Shown: positions 1 to 7,146 of the stretch, one piece after another | How the letters are laid out: every line of letters begins with the position of its first letter | Position numbering within the stretch: position 1 is the stretch's first letter | From: Treponema sp. | GTDB lineage: Bacteria; Spirochaetota; Spirochaetia; Treponematales; Breznakiellaceae | Reading direction: 5' to 3' | Length of the DNA stretch: 15,719 nt | Assembly (NCBI GenBank): GCA_031270205.1 | Contig: JAISYA010000165.1 | Location: forward strand, 1 to 15,719 | The notes under the pieces: model-generated | Seen by the model: only the letters and a program-made list of their open reading frames with translations | Databases searched by the model: none | Told to the model about the DNA's origin: nothing | Translations under genes and position numbers: made by a program

Positions 1-260
1 CTATTCTCTGGCACAAACAACTATATGAGCGATTAGCCCAATTGTACTACCAGGTAAAACAGACCTGGTTCAGGCGGCCCAACCAGCGCTCCAGACAGAA
101 AGCCCTGAATTGGGAACAATTCGGGAAATACCTGCCAGACTTTCCGTTGCCAAGCCCGAAAATCATACACTCGTATTGCCAGGCGAATTTGGCGCCGTTT
201 TTCATTCTTTGCCGTCCGCCTTCAACTTCTCAAGCAGGAAAAAGAGGGCGAAAGCGATAA
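1..260 (+). CDS. Group II intron reverse transcriptase/maturase, C-terminal fragment
   Basis: The frame is open from base 3 and enters from outside the window, so only the C-terminal end is visible. The stretch from about base 48 to 176 reads as a tryptophan and basic-rich segment (WFRRPNQRSRQKALNWEQF) followed by a YLPDFPLPSPKIIHSY-like end. This resembles the X/maturase-end signature of bacterial group II intron RTs, which copy and splice the intron RNA. Family likeness ends near base 176. The remaining residues up to the stop at 258-260 look unlike the family and overlap the tail of the leftward gene at 202-642, so the original end was probably lost or changed. I could not find an intron domain V hairpin downstream, which suggests a remnant rather than a working intron. 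The family call rests on recalled signature only. Confidence 0.55.
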   Translation, partial: ILWHKQLYERLAQLYYQVKQTWFRRPNQRSRQKALNWEQFGKYLPDFPLPSPKIIHSYCQANLAPFFILCRPPSTSQAGKRGRKR

Positions 261-642
261 GACCCGCGCAGAGGGCGGCGATTTTGATGGTTTTGTCGGA
301 AATGAACTCGGGATCGGCGGTATAGTACACGCGGCCGGCGGCGGCATGGGGGTTGCGCGCTGTACCCAGCCCGACCACGCGGATAAAGCGCTCGTCCTGG
401 GCGGCATATCCGAGCAGACGGGCCTGTACCGTGACGGCGTCCTGGTCGTACAGCAGGCCGTTTTTCGTATTTTCCAGCATCTCGTTTACCGCGCCCAGAT
501 CCCGCAGATTGGCCCGCTGCCGTTCCCGCTCGGCCTCAAGCTGGCCGTAGGCGGAAAGGCCTGACGGCCCGGCCAACACTGAAAACACCGAGTAGACGGC
601 CACGGCGGTCCACAGCCCCATGAGGTATTTGAAAATTCTCAT
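202..642 (-). CDS. FtsB/DivIC-like septum formation initiator protein
   Basis: This 146-residue protein has an N-terminal membrane helix (about residues 5-25) and then a heptad-like coiled coil (about 30-62: LEAERERQRANLRDL and onward). After that comes the pattern LLYDQDAVTVQARLLGYAAQDE, typical of the FtsB/DivIC family, where a D-x-x-x-x-x-x-AR-x-LGY-x-x-x-DE motif follows the coiled coil. A second hydrophobic helix at about 115-138 near the C-terminus is not part of classical FtsB. The family links early and late division proteins at the septum. The ATG at 642 has no visible Shine-Dalgarno sequence; the upstream bases are AT-rich. A strong leftward promoter lies at 725-754. Membership in the family is inferred from motif order; division function is family knowledge. 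Confidence 0.8.
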   Translation of the reverse strand: MRIFKYLMGLWTAVAVYSVFSVLAGPSGLSAYGQLEAERERQRANLRDLGAVNEMLENTKNGLLYDQDAVTVQARLLGYAAQDERFIRVVGLGTARNPHAAAGRVYYTADPEFISDKTIKIAALCAGLIAFALFFLLEKLKADGKE

Positions 643-694
643 TGTTTAATTAACGGACGCTTGGCGGATATTCTTGAACCCCGCAAATCAGCCG

Positions 695-723
695 TTGACA
701 ATTTGAAGGGCCGAGGCTAAGAT
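695..723 (+). promoter_or_regulatory. Sigma-70-type promoter of the acidic-protein/DUF115 operon
   Basis: TTGACA at 695-700 and TAAGAT at 718-723 are separated by exactly 17 bases, giving a perfect -35 and a 4/6 -10. Transcription would start near 730, leaving a leader of about 90 bases before the ATG at 823, which has a TGGGAG ribosome site at 811-816. It overlaps an oppositely directed promoter at 725-754. Confidence 0.55.
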
Positions 724-724
724 C

Positions 725-754
725 ATAATAGCGGACTAGATGTATTTTTGTCAA
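725..754 (-). promoter_or_regulatory. Leftward sigma-70-type promoter of the FtsB-like gene
   Basis: On the minus strand TTGACA (754-749) is followed after 18 bases by TATTAT (730-725), a perfect -35 and a 5/6 -10. The expected start near 718 gives a leader of about 76 bases before the ATG at 642. The start lies inside the -10 of the opposite promoter, so the two promoters probably cannot be occupied at once. Confidence 0.6.
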
Positions 755-822
755 AAAACTACTGGGGGAACGTATTTGTACCGATAATTGACAATATGTG
801 TTAATCATAGTGGGAGCGATTC

Positions 823-2973
823 ATGGTAACTGAAAAAAAACCTTCAATATACTCTGACCGGAGTACCATCGGTTCAACCGATGAGCTTGACGAATACGGA
901 GTATGGGTAAAAAGCGGCCCCCAGGACCTGCCCGTCGACATCGTGGGCGAGGAATTCGCCGATCTGTCCATGCCGGACTTTGATACGGACTTCGGGGATG
1001 AATCGCCTGATTCGGATATGTCCCCGCGGACTTTGCCCGACTCTTTCGCGGACGGCGCGGGGGAAAACCCGGATTTGGAGGTGATGGACCTGCAAATCCC
1101 CGATATTGATTTTTCCGTGACGGAAGCCGAGGCCGCGATTGCGGACGCTGACGTCCCCGCTGAAGACGAATTTGATACCAACTTTGAAGATCTGTCCATT
1201 CCCGAAGAAGAACCGGCTGACGAATATGCCGAAGACTTCAACGGGGAACCTTTTGCCGAAGAACCAATGGGAGACTTCACCGAAGAACCGGAAGAACCAA
1301 TGGAAGCGTTCATTGAAGAGCCCTTTGATGATGAAAATCCGGAGGATATGGGACCTGAGCTTGAGGATGTGCCGGGGGGCTGGGATACGGAAGAAAGCTC
1401 CGATGAGATGCCTGCCGGAGAAAGTTTGGCGCTTGAGGAAGATATTCCGGCTGAAAGCGAACCCGCGGTGAAAGCCGAAGATACTTCCCCCGATCTTTCC
1501 ACCCGGCTGCTCATGAAAATCGCCGACGAGCTGGCCTCAATACGGAACGAGCTGAGCGCCCTGAAACAGGATTTCGCCCTGGTCCGCGCCGAGGCTCCGG
1601 CGGAAGAAAAGGCCGAGGCCCCGCAGCACGGCGGATTCTTCTCCGGGGAAGACGATGAAAAAATAGCCCTTACCGGGGACGAACTGGATAATATCCTAAA
1701 CACCGCCGATTTTACCGAAGAGGGCGGCAAGATTGGGGAGCATGACATTGACATTTCGCTTTCCGAGGATCCGGAGGACGATCTGTCACTCCGTGAAAAA
1801 AAGGAAGGCGAGATTTCCTTTACCGATGTGGCGGACGATCCGGGCGCGGATCTCGGCGCGGAAGAGCCGGCCGTGGAGGACGCTGAAACAGGGGAGCCGG
1901 GCGCTTCCGGCTTCGAAGATGGTGAAGAAGAGATCGATATCGACTTTGACGATCTGGGCATTGATATCAATATAAGCCCCGATGATTTTGACATGGCCGA
2001 GGAAGAGAAAGCCGGGACAGAAAAATCCCTCGCCGATATGGCGCTGGACCTTGCTACAGAAGAATTTTCCATTGACGATCTTGCCGTACCGGGGGAAGAA
2101 AGCCCGATCGAAGAAAATCTGATGGTTGAAGAGAATCTGATGGACGAAAATCGGCCGGAGGAAGATTTATTTATCGAAGAAGGGAACCCGGAAGCAATAG
2201 ACATGGGCGGCGAAGCGGAGGATTCCGAAGTTTTGCGGAATCTCCGTTCTTTCGGCGTCGAGGCCATGGAGCCGCCGCCTGATGAAATCGCCTATCTGGA
2301 AGATGATCCCCTGGCCGCTGAAATGGCTGAAGACGTTTTTGACGGGGACATTTCCCTTGACGGGGACGAGAATTTTGACGCGGCCTCTCTGGACCTTTCC
2401 GGCGCGGTTATTGACGAGCCGGATCTTTCCGCCGGTATTACCGAAAACCCCGTGAACGAACCTTCGCTGGACGACATTTCCCTTGACGGGATTGAGGACA
2501 TCAACATTGAGCTGGAAGATGAACAGCTTGAAGGCGCCGCCGAAGAGAGCATGTACGAAGAGCCTGAGCTTCCGGTTCCGGAGAAAGCGGAAGAAAACGA
2601 AACCCTGGAAGTGAGCCTCGCCGATGGGGACGACAGTCTTGCGCAGATTATCCCCGAAGGTTTTGAGGCGGGCGTCGAAGAAACCCCGGTTTCTTTTGAC
2701 GATGATTTGGAAACCGCTTTTGCCGACGATGCGGTTATTGATGTTCCCGCCGAAAGTATTGGGCCTGCCTTTGAGACAAGCGCCGAAGCGGCCGCGGAAC
2801 CCGCCGGGGAAGACCTTGACATCCCCTCAGGACTTAAAAACGAGCTTAAAACGGTGCTCTCTTACATGGATCATCTGCTTGAGTCCCTGCCTGAAGAAAA
2901 AATTGAGGAATTTGCCAAATCCGAGTATTTTGACGCCTATCGAAAACTGTTTAAGGAATTGGGGCTGGTGTAA
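823..2973 (+). CDS. Large acidic, mostly disordered protein with conserved-looking ends
   Basis: This is a 716-residue protein with an extreme Asp/Glu excess and no membrane segment or signal peptide, so it is probably cytoplasmic. Three parts look ordered. The N-terminus (about 1-35) contains DELDEYGVWVKSGPQDL. A short amphipathic coiled coil (about 224-256) contains LLMKIADELASIRNELSALK. The C-terminal helical segment (about 667-716) contains LKNELKTVLSYMDHLLESLP. Between them are hundreds of residues of DI/DL/EE-type low complexity. The ATG at 823 has TGGGAG six bases upstream. It is the first gene of an operon; its TAA directly abuts the next ATG at 2974. I recall similar acidic proteins beside DUF115 genes in treponemes but cannot verify this. 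Its function is unknown; a scaffold or partner-recruiting role for the downstream DUF115 proteins is inference. Confidence 0.85.
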   Translation: MVTEKKPSIYSDRSTIGSTDELDEYGVWVKSGPQDLPVDIVGEEFADLSMPDFDTDFGDESPDSDMSPRTLPDSFADGAGENPDLEVMDLQIPDIDFSVTEAEAAIADADVPAEDEFDTNFEDLSIPEEEPADEYAEDFNGEPFAEEPMGDFTEEPEEPMEAFIEEPFDDENPEDMGPELEDVPGGWDTEESSDEMPAGESLALEEDIPAESEPAVKAEDTSPDLSTRLLMKIADELASIRNELSALKQDFALVRAEAPAEEKAEAPQHGGFFSGEDDEKIALTGDELDNILNTADFTEEGGKIGEHDIDISLSEDPEDDLSLREKKEGEISFTDVADDPGADLGAEEPAVEDAETGEPGASGFEDGEEEIDIDFDDLGIDINISPDDFDMAEEEKAGTEKSLADMALDLATEEFSIDDLAVPGEESPIEENLMVEENLMDENRPEEDLFIEEGNPEAIDMGGEAEDSEVLRNLRSFGVEAMEPPPDEIAYLEDDPLAAEMAEDVFDGDISLDGDENFDAASLDLSGAVIDEPDLSAGITENPVNEPSLDDISLDGIEDINIELEDEQLEGAAEESMYEEPELPVPEKAEENETLEVSLADGDDSLAQIIPEGFEAGVEETPVSFDDDLETAFADDAVIDVPAESIGPAFETSAEAAAEPAGEDLDIPSGLKNELKTVLSYMDHLLESLPEEKIEEFAKSEYFDAYRKLFKELGLV

Positions 2974-3351
2974 ATGGGGCTTTTAAGCAAAGCCGCAGCT
3001 ATTTTGAATTCCGCCGTTTCCAATCCGGAGGAGGCTTCGGGCCGCGCCGCCGGAATATGGGCGCTTATTGACCATTTCCAAAAAAACAACCCTTCTTTTC
3101 ATTGCATAGTTCTGCAAACTCCGCCGGAAAACGCCGCCGGGAATATTATACGCGCCGCCGCGATCATGACTGCGCACTTCGGTTCGGCGCGCCTCCTGCC
3201 TGACGGTAACTGCCTGGTACTCGCCCCCGGCGGCCTTGACGGGAAGCTGATCGCCCACCGGCTTTCAAAAAGCATGAAAATCAAAACGCTCTCCCTGTTT
3301 AGCGCGGAGTCCTCCGCCCGGGCTTTTGAGGCCCTCAGAACCCACCTGTAA
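2974..3351 (+). CDS. Unknown 125-residue protein in the DUF115 operon
   Basis: I do not recognise this protein. It has no signal peptide or clear membrane helix. It shows an alternating alpha/beta composition with hydrophobic strands (FHCIVLQTPP, GNCLVLAPGGLDGKLIAHRL) that would suit a small cytosolic domain. Its ATG follows the TAA of the acidic gene with no gap and lacks a strong ribosome site, so translation is probably coupled to the upstream gene. Its stop is only 7 bases before the next start at 3359. Tight packing within the operon supports it being real and working with its neighbours. Confidence 0.75.
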   Translation: MGLLSKAAAILNSAVSNPEEASGRAAGIWALIDHFQKNNPSFHCIVLQTPPENAAGNIIRAAAIMTAHFGSARLLPDGNCLVLAPGGLDGKLIAHRLSKSMKIKTLSLFSAESSARAFEALRTHL

Positions 3352-3358
3352 AAAATAA

Positions 3359-4807
3359 ATGAACGAGACCTTGTCCGGTTTTGCCCGGGCGGAGCGGCTC
3401 CATTCGCGGTACAATCCCCGGGCCGAGGCGGAGCGCTATATCGACGCGCTCAATTTACACGCCAATATAAAATTTTTTATATTAATCGAACCGGGCCTCG
3501 GTTATCTTGTTCAGGTCCTGCGGGACCGTTACGCGAACAGCAAAATTATCGTCCTGCACGCCGACAGCGGTTTTAGGGCGAACGCGGCCCCGGATGTTCC
3601 GGCATGGTATCCCGACAGCGGGGAAACGGCGCAAAATTTTCTTGAAAGGGAAATACCCGATACCGCCGCCTCTTCGGTAAAGATCATTGAATGGCGGCCG
3701 AGCCTGCGCCTGTACGGGGAAACCTGCCTTGCCCTTGTCGCCGAAACGGCGGAATTTATCAAACGCGCCGACGCCGGCTACCGGACCGCCGCCGCCTTCG
3801 GCGGAAGATGGACCGCCAATTTTTTCAGGAACCTTGCGCTGATCGGCGCCGCCCTGCGCTTTAAGGGCATGAGCGCTCCCGTCGTAATCACCGGCTCCGG
3901 CCCAAGCCTGGAAACGGCTCTGCCGCGTATTTCCGCGATGAAAGAGCGGGCTTTTATCCTGGCCGCGTCTTCTTCGGTTATGGCGCTCAGGGAAAGGGGC
4001 ATTGAGCCTGATATGGTAATCGCTGTCGACGGCGGCGCGTGGGCGCTTTCCCATTTGTACCCCTGTTTCCGCGGGCAGTGGACGGTAAGGCGCGGCCTGG
4101 CCGCCGCCCTTTCCGCCGCCCTTCCCTCCCAGTGCGCCGCCTTCCCCTTCCTCGTACTGAACGACGGCAGCCTGTGGCAAAGCCTCGTTTTACGTGAACT
4201 GGGCATCCCCTCGGTAATTGTCCCCCAGCGGGGAACCGTGACCGCCTCTGCCCTGGAATTGGCCCTGCGCATCAGCTCCGGCGGCATATACCTTGCCGGC
4301 CTCGATCTTTCGGTACGGGATATCCGCACCCACGCGCGGCCCTACGGGTTTGACCATCTCTTTTTCGGCGCGGCCACACGGCTCAGGCCGGTGTACTCCC
4401 GGTGCTTTAAGCGCTCCCGCGACACCAGAGGGGGCGGCAGCCATGATGTCTACGCCGCGTGGTTCAAAAGCCGCCTGGCCGCCTGGCCAAAGCGGATTTT
4501 CCCGCTTGGGGACAACCACGCCGTTTTTGAGAATCTTCCCGCTGATCCCGCGCGGGGCTTGTCCGGTGAAAGCGCCGCCATGAAAGGTTTTTTTGAGGAA
4601 GTACCGGTAAACGGGGAAGGCCCGGCGCGCCGCCGGCGCGGGGTGGAAACGCTCTGCCGCGCTCTGGATGATCCCCGTTACGCGAAAATCATTCGCGGAG
4701 AACTGGTTCCGCTGCTCTTTCCCCGTGAGGAGGAATGTGGATACCGGGAGATCAAAGAAGCCCTGCGGGGCATGGCGGAACGCCGCGAAGGAGGGGATCG
4801 TGGATAA
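3359..4807 (+). CDS. DUF115/Maf-type motility-associated protein, first copy
   Basis: This 482-residue protein is of the DUF115 (MptE-like, Maf) family. An N-terminal region contains FGGRWTANFFRNL (about 147-159). The core has a GSGPSL motif (179-184), then LAASSSVMALRERGIEPDMVIAVDGG (about 201-226, Asp224 in the likely nucleotide-binding site) and a YLAGLDLS strand (about 311-318). In flagellated bacteria such as Campylobacter and Aeromonas, Maf proteins are needed for glycosylating flagellins with nonulosonic sugars; archaeal relatives are pterin pyrophosphokinases. Its ATG at 3359 has no clear ribosome site, suggesting coupling to the gene before. Its end overlaps the start of a second DUF115 gene by 8 bases. 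Family assignment is strong; a role in flagellin glycosylation is inference. Confidence 0.85.
   Translation: MNETLSGFARAERLHSRYNPRAEAERYIDALNLHANIKFFILIEPGLGYLVQVLRDRYANSKIIVLHADSGFRANAAPDVPAWYPDSGETAQNFLEREIPDTAASSVKIIEWRPSLRLYGETCLALVAETAEFIKRADAGYRTAAAFGGRWTANFFRNLALIGAALRFKGMSAPVVITGSGPSLETALPRISAMKERAFILAASSSVMALRERGIEPDMVIAVDGGAWALSHLYPCFRGQWTVRRGLAAALSAALPSQCAAFPFLVLNDGSLWQSLVLRELGIPSVIVPQRGTVTASALELALRISSGGIYLAGLDLSVRDIRTHARPYGFDHLFFGAATRLRPVYSRCFKRSRDTRGGGSHDVYAAWFKSRLAAWPKRIFPLGDNHAVFENLPADPARGLSGESAAMKGFFEEVPVNGEGPARRRRGVETLCRALDDPRYAKIIRGELVPLLFPREEECGYREIKEALRGMAERREGGDRG
4788..4796 (+). promoter_or_regulatory. Ribosome binding site deciding the GTG start at 4800
   Basis: AAGGAGGGG lies just upstream of GTG at 4800-4802, inside the 3' end of the preceding gene. 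It favours 4800 over an in-frame ATG at 4668, which has no such site and lies deep within the upstream gene. Confidence 0.75.
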
Positions 4808-6503
4808 GCGCTTTTATTTTGAGCGGAACCTGTTGGCGCTTTCCGCCCACAACCCGGCTCTCTGCCCGCAGCTCTCCGGCGCGGAGACGACCCTGGGCCG
4901 TTACCGCTTTCCCGAGGCCCGCTCGGGCGATATTGTTCCCGCCCTGGTTGACAGTATCGGCGCCGCCCATCCCCTGCACTCAATGGTGGACCCGAGGCGT
5001 GAGGGGGAGCGGCTTGTATCGACCCTGAAAGACGAGGGCTTCCTCGTTTTCCTGGGACTGGGCGGCGGCTACGCGGTGGAGGCGGCCCTGGTCCGCGCCG
5101 GTGTTTCCCGCGCGCTGGTAATCGAATACGACATCAACGGCCTGGCGGAACTGCTCTCTTCACGGGAGTATATCAATATCCTGGGTGACAGCCGTTTTAC
5201 GCTGATGGCGGACCCCGCGCCTGAGAATATTGAGGCCTTTATTCTTGAACAGTACCGGCCCGCTCTTGAGGGCGGCATTAAAACATTTCCCCTGCGGGCC
5301 AGAACGGAACGGGACATTCCCCGTTTCAGCGCCGCCGCCGAAGCCATACAGCGGAGCATCGAAAGCGTCTCTTCGGATTATTCGGTGCAGGCCCATTTCG
5401 GCGGCCGCTGGTTCTCGAACATTATCCGCAACCTTAAAACCGCGGAAGCCCGGAACCGGAGCGCGCCGCCGATTCGTGAAGCGGCGATCTGCGCAGCCGG
5501 CCCTTCTCTGGACGAACAGCTTCCCCTGCTGGCGGATACCCGCTCCGGCCCGTCCGCGAAAAAGAACGGGCCTTTCATTATCAGCGCAGACACCGCCCTT
5601 CCCGCCCTGCTGAAAAGCGGCGTTGTCCCCGACGCGGTGGTTTCCATCGACTGCCAGCATATCAGCTACTGCCATTTCATGGGAGCCGCGCCGCTGGATA
5701 TCCCTCTCTTCCTGGACATTGCAAGCCCCCCCCTGCTCGCGGGCCTCTCGTGCGCTCCCTTTTTTTTCTCGGGCGGCCACCCGCTGGCGGCCTATATCGC
5801 TCAAAAGTGGCGGCCCCTCCCCCGTATCGACACGTCCGGGGGCAACGTGACGCATGCCTGCCTTTCCCTTGCGGAAAACCTCGGCGCGGAGCGCATAACG
5901 GTGTACGGCGCGGATTTTGCCTATCCCCGCGGCAGAGTCTACGCGCGGGGGACATACATCTACCCCTTCTTTGAGCGTAAACAGACCCGCCTTTCCCCCC
6001 TTGAGGCCCGTCGTTCCGCCTTCCTTTACCGCGCCCCCTTCCTGCCCCCCGATGCCGGACAAAGCGTCTATTACGAAACCGCCGCGCTCAGGTTCTACCG
6101 CCGCGCCTTTGAGGAAAAAGCGGCGGCCATGACTGCGGAGGTTATCCCCGCGCCCGGCTGTACCGGCGCCCCGCTCCGCATTGAGCGGCAAGCCGCGCCG
6201 GGAAAGCGGCCCCGGACCTTGAGGCTTTTCGCCTCAGGAGCGGAGAAGATCAGTTCCACCGAATTCCTTATCCAATACCGAAAGGCAATAACGGCGCTGC
6301 CCCTCCCCGGCGCGGGAACCGGCGCGTACCTTGAAAAGCTGGACAGCGATGAACGGCAGGTCCTCACCACCCTCCTCCCCCAAGCCGCGGCCATGAAGCG
6401 CCGCCGCCCCGCTCTTGGTACAGCGGAGCTTATCACAGCGGTGAAGGCCCATAGCGTTGAGAACATAGACCGTGTTTTGGCGAGTGCGGGCTTGGGCGAA
6501 TAA
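4800..6503 (+). CDS. DUF115/Maf-type motility-associated protein, second copy
   Basis: This is a 567-residue paralogue of the gene before it, counted from the GTG at 4800. Its N-terminal domain includes HPLHSMVDPRREGERLV and the glycine-rich FLGLGGGYAVEAAL (about 58-96), as in full-length Maf proteins. The core has HFGGRWFSNIIRNL (about 199-212), AGPSL (233-237), PDAVVSIDCQ (277-286, Asp284) and ITVYGADFAYPRG (about 366-378). The two copies share the core but differ in the N-terminal part, so this looks like an old duplication with divided roles rather than a recent one. Expected role: cytosolic sugar-nucleotide-dependent modification of flagellin or a similar protein (inferred). The stop at 6501-6503 directly abuts the end of convergent rnpB, and I see no hairpin terminator of its own. 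Confidence 0.85.
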   Translation: MDKRFYFERNLLALSAHNPALCPQLSGAETTLGRYRFPEARSGDIVPALVDSIGAAHPLHSMVDPRREGERLVSTLKDEGFLVFLGLGGGYAVEAALVRAGVSRALVIEYDINGLAELLSSREYINILGDSRFTLMADPAPENIEAFILEQYRPALEGGIKTFPLRARTERDIPRFSAAAEAIQRSIESVSSDYSVQAHFGGRWFSNIIRNLKTAEARNRSAPPIREAAICAAGPSLDEQLPLLADTRSGPSAKKNGPFIISADTALPALLKSGVVPDAVVSIDCQHISYCHFMGAAPLDIPLFLDIASPPLLAGLSCAPFFFSGGHPLAAYIAQKWRPLPRIDTSGGNVTHACLSLAENLGAERITVYGADFAYPRGRVYARGTYIYPFFERKQTRLSPLEARRSAFLYRAPFLPPDAGQSVYYETAALRFYRRAFEEKAAAMTAEVIPAPGCTGAPLRIERQAAPGKRPRTLRLFASGAEKISSTEFLIQYRKAITALPLPGAGTGAYLEKLDSDERQVLTTLLPQAAAMKRRRPALGTAELITAVKAHSVENIDRVLASAGLGE

Positions 6504-6507
6504 AAAA

Positions 6508-6924
6508 CGATGAACCATAAGCCGGGTTCTGTGTTCGACCGTCATCTGTCTGGGAACGGCCTCGCGGCCGCTCTCCGTGCAGTCTACCCGCGTTTAACCG
6601 GCGGGCCGCCGGCGCGAATGGCGAACCATTCACCACGCTGCTTGACTTTGCTCCTGATGAGGCTTGCCGTGCCGGCAGCGTTGCCGCCGCCGCGGCGGGC
6701 TTTTACCCCGCCATTTCACCCTTACCTGCTCGCCGGCGCAAGCGCCTGCTTGCGGGCGGTATACTTTCTGTTGCGCTGTCTGTCAAAAAACCGAATATCT
6801 TCGGGAAAACCCTCCGATTACGGCTCTCTGCCCGGGCGTTACCCGGCATCATGCCCTGCGGAGCCCGGACTTTCCTCCCGGAACGGAAACAAAGTTCCGC
6901 TCCGGGCGGCGGTCTGGTTCATCG
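6508..6924 (-). ncRNA. rnpB: RNase P RNA (bacterial type A)
   Basis: This is the catalytic RNA that matures the 5' ends of tRNAs. The minus strand contains the conserved blocks in order: GAGGAAAGTCCGGGCTCC near 6881-6864, ACAGAAAGTATACCGCC, GGTAAGGGTGAAATGGCGGG, the AGATGACGG block near the 3' end, and ACAGAACCCGGCTTA at about 6532-6518. The ends pair perfectly as helix P1: CGATGAACC at 6924-6916 with GGTTCATCG at 6516-6508. A run of six T follows at 6507-6502 on the minus strand, inside the stop region of the convergent DUF115 gene. Length of about 417 nt is normal. A rightward open frame over this locus is a shadow. Confidence 0.97.
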
Positions 6925-6946
6925 TGATTTACACTCTGCTTTAATC

Positions 6947-6975
6947 GTTATGATACGTTTCGCGGCAAAAGTCAA
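6947..6975 (-). promoter_or_regulatory. Promoter of rnpB
   Basis: On the minus strand TTGACT (6975-6970) and CATAAC (6952-6947) are 17 bases apart. The start would fall near 6940, about 16 bases before the mature 5' end implied by helix P1. Confidence 0.55.
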
Positions 6976-7026
6976 TTACAGCGCGTGGTTTTCAGCGATT
7001 CCGGTTTCAACCATCAGGAGGGCGGC

Positions 7027-7146
7027 GTGCCGGGAAGAAACAGTATTTGCTATTACGACTCGTGTGTCCAAAGGATCCGCGCAAAACCCGAAAATCCCTG
7101 TTTTGACATAATTTTGACACAATTCTATGATATGCTGGATATATGA
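7027..7146 (+). CDS. Candidate 39-residue ORF translationally coupled to the response regulator
   Basis: A GTG at 7027 is preceded by a perfect AGGAGG (7016-7021) at 5 bases spacing. The frame runs 39 codons and ends in TGA at 7144-7146, overlapping the regulator's ATG by ATGA, the same junction seen between regulator and kinase. The peptide begins MPGRNSICYYDSCVQRIRA and has three cysteines (8, 13, 25); I do not recognise it. Supporting it: an ideal ribosome site and the coupled stop, while the regulator itself has no ribosome site. Against it: a promoter at 7103-7131 lies inside its frame and would produce mRNA lacking it, and the frame is short. It could be a real small protein, a leader peptide or chance. 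Confidence 0.4.
   Translation: MPGRNSICYYDSCVQRIRAKPENPCFDIILTQFYDMLDI
7101..7122 (+). repeat. Tandem 11-bp repeat, candidate response-regulator operator
   Basis: TTTTGACATAA (7101-7111) and TTTTGACACAA (7112-7122) are adjacent and identical at 10 of 11 positions. OmpR/PhoB-family regulators bind tandem half-sites at 11-bp spacing; read on the other strand the units contain TGTCA, as in PHO boxes. It overlaps the -35 of the regulator's own promoter, fitting autoregulation (inference). Confidence 0.5.
7103..7131 (+). promoter_or_regulatory. Promoter of the two-component operon
   Basis: TTGACA (7103-7108) and TATGAT (7126-7131) are 17 bases apart, 6/6 and 5/6 matches. The start would fall at about 7137-7139, only 4-6 bases before the ATG at 7143, giving a nearly leaderless message. 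Confidence 0.6.

Noticed and set aside
788..793. Second perfect TTGACA close to the start of the acidic gene
   Set aside because: At 16-18 bases downstream there is no -10-like sequence, only the ribosome site.
801..2267. 488-codon leftward open frame, serine-rich
   Set aside because: It is the antisense shadow of the acidic gene: Asp/Glu codons read backwards give Ser-rich low complexity, and there is no ribosome site or recognisable domain.
4668..4799. 44-codon upstream extension of the second DUF115 gene from an ATG at 4668
   Set aside because: It overlaps the first DUF115 gene by 140 bases without a ribosome site, whereas GTG at 4800 has a strong one.
5160..6191. 343-codon leftward open frame
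   Set aside because: It lies wholly inside the second DUF115 gene, is rich in Gly/Arg as expected of GC-rich antisense, and has no family features.
6510..6944. 144-codon rightward open frame
   Set aside because: It covers the RNase P RNA gene; the RNA's conserved blocks explain the sequence.
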